From Ariolimax columbianus (lineage: Eukaryota > Mollusca > Gastropoda > Stylommatophora > Arionidae), in the NCBI GenBank assembly GCA_036924085.1, contig JAVGWX010000013.1, forward strand, positions 58,992,390-59,056,389: a stretch of 64,000 nucleotides of DNA, read 5' to 3'. A model generated the notes under the pieces. The model saw only the letters and a list, made by a program, of their open reading frames with translations. It ran no database searches and was not told the origin of the DNA. The translations under genes were made by a program, and so were the position numbers. This document shows, piece by piece, positions 57,870 through 64,000 of the stretch; positions within the stretch are counted from its first letter, which is position 1, and each line of letters begins with the position of its first letter.

Positions 57870-58260
57870 TTTACGTGTTTTCTGTGACTTTGGTTTCGTG
57901 TTTTCCGTGGACTTAGTAACGTTTTTTCTGGGAACATGGTTAAGTGTTTTCTGTGAACATGGTTACGTGTTTACTGTGAACATGGTTACGTGTTTACTGT
58001 GAACATGGTTACGTGTTTACTGTGAACATGGTTACTTGTTTACTGTGAACATGGTTACTTGTTTACTGTGAACTTGGTTACGTGTTTCTGTAGACTTGGT
58101 TACGTGTTTTCTGTAGACTTGGTTACGTGTTTACTGTGTACATGGTTACGTGTTTTCTGTGTACATGGTTACGTGTTTTCTGTGAACTTGGTTACGTGTT
58201 TTTGTAGACTTAGTTACGTGTTTTCTGTGAACTGGGTTACGTGTTTATTGTGAACTTTAT
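57870..58260 (+). repeat. About 24-bp minisatellite
   Basis: About 15 units of GTGAACATGGTTACGTGTTT with TACTGT or TCTGT spacers. The edges are diverged. Confidence 0.9.
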
Positions 58261-58540
58261 GCTGTATTTGCTACATATTTTATGATGTATTTACTCCGGA
58301 TTTTGGTACGTGTTTTGGCAAGACTTTCATTTGAGTTTAGGACTTGCACACATTGATACTTTGAGCTCGTTTCCATAAACGTTGTTTGTACTATAAACAT
58401 TTTATCAACACTGAAACATGTCAGCGTAATGCTAGGACATATCCAAGCATGAACTACTGTGTGATACCGCACCTAACCCAGTTTTACACGGATACATTTA
58501 TTGTGTACGGAATTCCGATACAAGACAACGCAAATTAGTC

Positions 58541-58790
58541 CGTTGTGATCCTGGATAACAGGCTACAACATGGCAGACTGGCTAAGGAGAAGGGATCGGA
58601 GAAGGAAGGCTAACTTGGTACCCAAAAATCCCACGCTGAAGTCGGATGTGTCGGACTGAATTGTGCAAATATCGCAGTCAAGTTGTAAACTTCGGCACAA
58701 GACATTCCGTTCGTGGACTATATCCTGTCATTTACAAAGCCCTCTTCGGGATTGGTATCTGAAGTTTAAGAAAGAACGAAGAAGAAGAAT
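58541..58790 (+). mobile_element. SINE-like family 1, copy 8 (5'-truncated)
   Basis: Sense copy starting at GATCCTGGATAACAGGC and ending with GAACGAAGAAGAAGAA. The 5' third is missing. Confidence 0.8.
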
Positions 58791-59245
58791 GAAGTAGGTT
58801 TCAGAACGTACAATTTGTTTTCTTCGAATTAAACTCAACGAGAACTGTGACCTTTAAGCAATATGTACACATTAACAGGCGGGACTGTTGGTCACCAGAA
58901 CATTCGATCACACTCAACTATTGGATTGAGTGATTGTTGTATCGTGGCCATGTCAAAAAAACACTGAGCATTATGCTGTAAAGGCATGTGGCTTGGACTT
59001 TATTTCGGAGCTTAGACCAAACACAGTATTCAGGAACAATGAATGCATTAAGCCTTATTTGGTTCACAGTGTTTGTTACTTGCGACTTAATTCACCCCAA
59101 ACGGAATTCTCTGGGTTCCCATCGTACGAAACGGAACATTCCATTTCGGGTTAAGGGAAAGATAGGTCGATATAATTTAAATTTTACATAAATAAGTGTT
59201 AGTTAAAGATGTATGTATAGAAGTGATGGTTATAATCAGTTTTGC

Positions 59246-59356
59246 TAAGGTTAGGTTTAGGTATAGGACTATGGTTAGGTTTAGGGTTAAGATTAGGGGT
59301 TTGGTTAGGGTTTTGGTTATGGTTAGGGTTAATGTTAGGGGTTTGGTTAGGGTTAG
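59246..59356 (+). repeat. Degenerate interstitial telomere-like tract
   Basis: About 110 bp is dominated by GGTTAGGGTT, TTTAGGG and GGGGTTTGGTTAGGG variants of the animal TTAGGG telomere repeat. Perfect tandem hexamers are few. Confidence 0.65.
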
Positions 59357-59808
59357 ATAACATGGTTGGTATTACATCGTCTGACAGTATGGATAATGAT
59401 ATGCTGCTGTAGAAGCTGGATGCTACTCTCCTTATCATGGACCAACTTTGACAGATTCCAGAAAATTATTACTAGGACGGCTGGAATAAGGGGATGCAGG
59501 AGCAAAAATTGTCGTCTATTCTCACAGAATGTTTGACACCCCTATCATTTAAAATGTGGACTATTCTGTGACGCCACTACCCCTGTTTGGTGCTAAAAAT
59601 ATATATTTCTTTTGTCTGGGGGTGAATTAAGACGCAAGTACCCAGTGTTTCATGTTGGCTGCGGGTTTTCAATGCGACTTTCTTTCTACACTGAGTTTCA
59701 TGTTCCAACATTATTTTCTTCCACTACATTTTATATTTGATTCGTGTACAAAGTGCTACTTTTTCATTCATTGAATGTCTCCACGCCACATTGCGTCATT
59801 TTGTGTAG

Positions 59809-60618
59809 TTGGGTTTAATGCTCATTAAAACTGACAATGTGACAAGTGCAGTTCTGAAAAGCCATGTCACACTTCCTGACATGGCCACGCGTGACGTGCC
59901 AGCGACTCGTTTTGTGTCAACTCTGCACGTGACTCTGAGGCGATCTGTCCCTGACACCCGCTTCATCACCATCTACATCATTCCAGACCTGATCAAAAGA
60001 TCCCCAGAGTTCTTGACCTCAAACAGATCCTCGGCTCCAGGAACGTCTCGTGTGCCTTTCGATGAGCAGTCATTAGCTTCTATTTCTGAGAGATATCTGG
60101 ACGTTCTCTCAGACACTTCGAGACGTGGTAGTCATGTTTTCGGCACTTCCATATTGAGAAATGAACGAGACGCTTTTTGTTCGGAATGTGGTAAAAATAT
60201 TTCATTAGAACATCAGAATTTAGACGGGATTTCGTCAGAATACCGTAGCGTGGTCAGTGTGTCTTCAGGGCATACTTTTGATGCCAGCTGCTCTTCAAAA
60301 CATTGTCTTTTAGGACCGGTTTACCGTAGACACAGTGATCTAGACCAAGATTGCCCAATTACTGTTCCTGCCTTAGACATCCTATATAACAAGGATATAA
60401 GAGTATATAATTTACAACAAGCGGATTGTCTACACCGCTGTCAAGTCAGTGAAATATCGTTGGAGTCTTCGCAGAGTCTAGACGGGTCATTCAGCAGGGT
60501 ATCCTCTCGCAAACCGGACACACTGCTCGGTACAGGAAGCGACAGTGGAGTAGACGTGTCACTTACAGAATGCTTGCGAAGGTCAGATGATCGCACTAGA
60601 CCTTCTATGAGAGATGGG
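59809..60618 (+). CDS. Internal exon, Ser-rich disordered segment (last exon seen)
   Basis: An open frame ends at donor GATGGG|GTGAGA in phase 0. Two acceptors are possible. GTGTAG at 59808 gives 810 nt in phase 0, matching the phase-0 end at 44298. ATCATTCCAG at 59986 has a much better pyrimidine tract and gives 632 nt starting in phase 1. The product is Ser/Thr-rich (SLASISERYLDVLSDTSRRG, SLESSQSLDGSFSRVSSRKP, GSDSGVDVSLTE), similar in character to the exon at 36431, with a CSECGKN segment that is not a complete zinc finger. It likely continues the same disordered region. No homologue is recognised. Positions 58791-59245 and 59357-59808 show no other feature. Confidence 0.65.
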
Positions 60619-60649
60619 GTGAGAATTGTCTTTTTCTAAAGTGGCGCTG

Positions 60650-61210
60650 TATGAACAAGGTATACATATTATTTGTCCACAGTATGAACAAGGTGTAAAA
60701 CATTGTTGGTCCACAGCATGAACAGGGTGTAAAACATTGTTAGCTCGAATCATGAACAAGGTGTTAACATTGTTAGCTCGAAACATGAACAAGGTGTTAA
60801 CAGTGTTAGCTCGAAACATTAACAAGGTGTTAACATTGTTAGCTCGAAACATGAACAAGGTGTTAACATTGTTAGCTCGAAGCATGAACAAGGTGCTCGA
60901 AGCACGAACAAAGTGTTAACATTGTTAGCTTGAAGCATGATCAAGGTGTTAACATTGTTAGCTCGAAACATGAACAAGCGTTAGCATTGTTAGCTTGAAG
61001 CATGGACAAGGTGTTAACATTGTTAGCTTAAAGCATGAACAAGGTGTTAACATTGTTAGCTCGAAACATGAACAAGGTATTAACATTGTTAGCTTGAAGC
61101 ATGAACAAGGTGTTAACATTGTTAGCTTAAAGCATGACCACGATGTTAACATTGTTAGCTTGAAACATGAACAAGGTGTTAACATTGTTAGCTCGAAGCA
61201 TTAACACTGT
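60650..61210 (+). repeat. 33-bp minisatellite just downstream of an exon
   Basis: About 16 units of AACAAGGTGTTAACATTGTT AGCTCGAAACATG occur, starting about 30 bp after the donor at 60618. The unit holds the palindrome GTTAAC. Confidence 0.95.
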
Positions 61211-61499
61211 GCATTACAAGTATGGCCTTGTATGGTCAAGTGGAACCTCCCGAGCGTTTCAGATACACCTTATTTACATCTGCGAGGAAGGCGGCCCCTT
61301 GCACGAGGACCTGATACTTGTATGTGATTGGCTCTTGCTGCTGGCTGGTCATAACGCATCCGATCCAAGTGGCCAAACCACTTGATTTGTTGGGCTTTAA
61401 TGTAGGCATTTACTGTGCTCGTTCCCAACAGCTGCCTCCACGTGGTGTTTCAGAGATGGTCTCGGGTAGGTTTGCCAACTGCACTTCGAACAGTGCATC

Positions 61500-62960
61500 T
61501 CACAGCTCTTCTTCTTCTTCTTCTTCTTCTTCTTCTTCTTCTTCGTACGCTGTCAGACGTCAACCTGTATTTGTTCGAAGAAAGCAGCTGTCCTTCTGAG
61601 GCTGTCGACACTGCCATAGAGCTTGTCTAGTGTTGCCACTGGTGATGGCCACATGTGCTTTCTCTGGTCCTCGTATGTTGGGCAGTTTTGCAGCAGATGT
61701 TCAGCGGTCATTTTCCCGGTACCACAAGTGCATTCGTCAGTGCCATCTATCTTCAGTTTATTGAATAGGTGGTACCTCAGTCTGTTGTGGCCTGTGCGGA
61801 GTCTGAAGACCACGACCTGCTCTTTTCTGTTCAACTGGTAACAGGCATCATTTTTTTGTGAAGCCAGTATGTTCTGTTTCCCATTTGGCCATGTATCTGG
61901 CCCTAAAAAGCCTTGTGGACTTTTCGTAGGTCACACTAGAATCTGGTTGTGGTAGTCTTGCACCTTCTTTTGCCAGTCTGTCTGCCTCCTCGTTGCCTTG
62001 GATGTTACAGTGGGATGGAACCCATTGTACCACTTCTCTTTTTGGTGCGGACTGTTGGCATAGTTGACAGAAATCATTAAGTTCAGTATTTTTCTGGCTT
62101 TTCAGTGCTGTAACTACGGCCAGGGCATCTGTAAGTAGGACTATCTGGCTTTCATTGCTTTCACCTGTCAGCATTGCTTCTACTGCAGCCCTCAGTGCCA
62201 CTGCCTCCGCTCTGAAATTGCTTGAGAATTTTCCAGTTGCTACTGACAGTGTTATTTTTCTACCATTTGGTAGGCTCATGAATACCCTTGCCCCTCCGTT
62301 CTGTGTTGTGTTTGTTACAGAACCGTCGGTGTATGCATGGGTCCAGTCCATGCTTGGGTAGTTTTCCGTTATGTACCTCAGGGTTATGTCTCTTTTTTCT
62401 TTTTCAGTCTGTCTGTTCTTGTTTCCAGTACCTGATATATTTTCTACCACCTCCGGAATGATATGCTGCTTCCAGGGGGGGTTCGCGTACGGTAGGGATG
62501 GGCTTTGATATTGTTACGGTGTTCATAGGGTCTTCGCTAATCTTTGCTTTGGCTATTTCTGCAAAGTTTCTACGCGTTAGTTTCCAATTTCTAAATCTAT
62601 TTAGTCTCTGATGCATTGGATGGTCTGTCAGTCTTCTGAGTTTCTCTGCATGCTGTTGGGCTCTGCAGTCTCTTCTGTCGGTCATGGGTTGCAGATTTGA
62701 AATATTTTCAAGTTCTACAATTGGCGTTGACTTCATGCCTCCTGATAACTCTCATCGCTTGGTTTTGAAGTTTGCTAATTTTATCAAAGTTCGCCTTTGC
62801 TGCTGTTGTCCATGCCGCAATGCCATACTCGAGAACTGGTCTCACTCTTCCAGTGTACAGTTTCTTAAGTATTCTTTCGTCTGCTCCCCAGCTTGTGCCA
62901 AAAAGTTTCCTTATGATTGCCATTCTTTGTCTGGCTCTCATTCGGTTTCTCTCGATCTGA
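61500..62960 (-). mobile_element. RNase H-type LINE copy with intact RNase H catalytic residues
   Basis: Minus-strand order: reverse transcriptase thumb region (RKLFGTSWGADERILKKLYT, RPVLEYGIAAWTTA), a linker, then a 200-codon RNase H frame at 62450-61848 with the four acidic positions in AYTDGSV, FRAEAVAL, LLTDALAV and NEEADRLA. A homopolymer indel near 61850 shifts into the C-terminal frame (VVFRLRTGHNRLRYHLFNKL, ECTCGTGKMTAEHLLQNC, QIQVDV stop). A (GAA)n tail lies at 61506-61545. The copy is 5'-truncated near 62960. Confidence 0.9.
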
Positions 62961-62974
62961 CTTTTTCATGTCAT

Positions 62975-63210
62975 GCGCCGATCAAATGTGAATCTCACAG
63001 CTCTGAATCCTACTCTTGCGATGTTCCAATAAAGACCACGATTGACACTGGTAATACAAAGTAGGAATAAAAAGCTTGTTGATCAACCTCCTCTTTGTTG
63101 AAAGCTGCACTACAGGATGTTTTAGAATCGGTGCAAGCTCGTAGTGGACATTGCTTGCCTTCTGAATACGATCTGCTATCTCTCTGTCCACTCTGCCATC
63201 ATCAGTAACA
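62975..63210 (-). mobile_element. RTE-type LINE fragment abutting the RNase H LINE
   Basis: The minus strand encodes MDREIADRIQKASNVHYELA and KRRLINKLFIPTLYYQCQSW, the pattern I--RI-KA---Y--L-PIL-----S---K of another reverse transcriptase type. The boundary near 62960-62980 may be an insertion junction. Positions 63211-63635 show only a poly-G run near 63432. Confidence 0.7.
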
Positions 63211-63639
63211 CTATATTATATGAAACCACTATATTGCCTAGACCTTAACAATGGCGGGCTATTCTGTCTCCGATCACTCAATTTGGATCTCTGTGGGTTT
63301 ATCTGCAAGGATATGATGGGAGGAGATTACAACCGTTGATCAAACTGAGAAGTGACTTTCCTGGTTTCTTAATTGAAGTGGGTTAATTTTAGTGAAGAGG
63401 GCGGGGGCGGTAAGGGGCTTAAGGGAGGAAGGGGGGGGGGTTTAAGTAAGTAATTAGCGCATTTTCAATTATTTCTGACTATAAAGATGATGCTACCTTG
63501 GATTAGCATCTTTCTATTGAGTATTTTGGTTTTCGTTTTCCGTGCTTTGTTTTTTTCACTTCCCGGTGTTTCGTTAGCTTAGTCCGGGGTAGTTCTTCAG
63601 ATTGCGTCTTTATTTGGATTGGTCGGTAGTTGTGTCAGT

Positions 63640-64000
63640 TGTTTACCCTGGTTGTGTCTTTGCTTTATTTGTTCCCCTGGTCGTGTCTTGGCTTTATTTG
63701 TTCCCTTGGTCGTGTCTTGGCTTTATTTATTCCCCTGGTCGTGTCTTGGCCTTATTTGTTCCCCTGGTCGTGTCTTGGCTTTATTTGTTCCCCTGGTCGT
63801 GTCTTAGCTTTATTTGTTCCCCTGGCCGTGTCTTGGCATCAGTTGTTCCTCTAGTCGTGTTTTGGTATCAGTTGTTTCTCCGGTGGTGTCTTGATATCAG
63901 TTGTTCATCCGGCGGTGTCTTGGTATCAGTTGTTCCCTTGGTCGTGTCTTGGTATCAGTTGTTTTCCCAGGTCGTGTCTTGATATCAGTTGTTTCCCCTG
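63640..64000 (+). repeat. 29-bp minisatellite reaching the window end
   Basis: About 12 units of TTATTTGTTCCCCTGGTCGT GTCTTGGCT type. The later ones (from 63838) change TTATTTG to ATCAGTTG. The array is cut by the window end. Confidence 0.95.

Overview
The window is animal nuclear DNA: spliced exons with GT/AG boundaries, a TATA-type promoter candidate, CR1-, RTE- and RNase H-type LINEs, tRNA-derived SINEs, a non-autonomous hAT element and a degenerate TTAGGG tract. The repeat mix suggests a lophotrochozoan, perhaps a gastropod mollusc. That is an inference; no species marker is visible.

One plus-strand gene seems to span most of the window. Its short exons read in compatible phases: 1295-1445 (phase 0 to 1), 4099-4253 (1 to 0), 31876-32217 (0 to 0), 36431-37471 (0 to 0), 44191-44298 (0 to 0), a doubtful repeat exon near 48449, and 59809 or 59987 to 60618. 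The first three and the start of the fourth encode spectrin-repeat helices. The later ones encode a long Ser/Pro-rich disordered region. This fits a nesprin, spectraplakin or dystrophin-type cytoskeletal protein; I cannot name the subfamily.

A giant exon, 11702-25768 (4689 codons), lies between the second and third short exons. It has its own ATG in good context, a TATAAATA box about 280 bp upstream and a perfect phase-0 donor. The simplest model is an alternative first exon spliced into the exon at 31876. It encodes an acidic, mostly disordered protein with three internal repeat arrays: a 12-aa array, about 40 copies of a W-x-VEDIGDVKWESDD-like motif, and 16 copies of a 15-aa coiled-coil-like unit. 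I do not recognise it as a described family.

The rest is dense repeats. Minisatellites of 16-74 bp abut most splice junctions; the array after 4253 repeats the exon end plus its 5' splice site about 47 times. Other minisatellites grew inside LINE coding sequence, and two related LINE copies (about 28.0-29.8 kb and 39.0-40.2 kb) have them at equivalent positions. Interspersed repeats include eight copies of one SINE-like family, five of a second, several tRNA-headed SINEs, a hAT element inserted in a CR1 copy with an 8-bp target duplication, and a 27-nt U2 snRNA fragment.

Coordinates and phases were read by eye. No similarity search, splice scoring or expression data were available.
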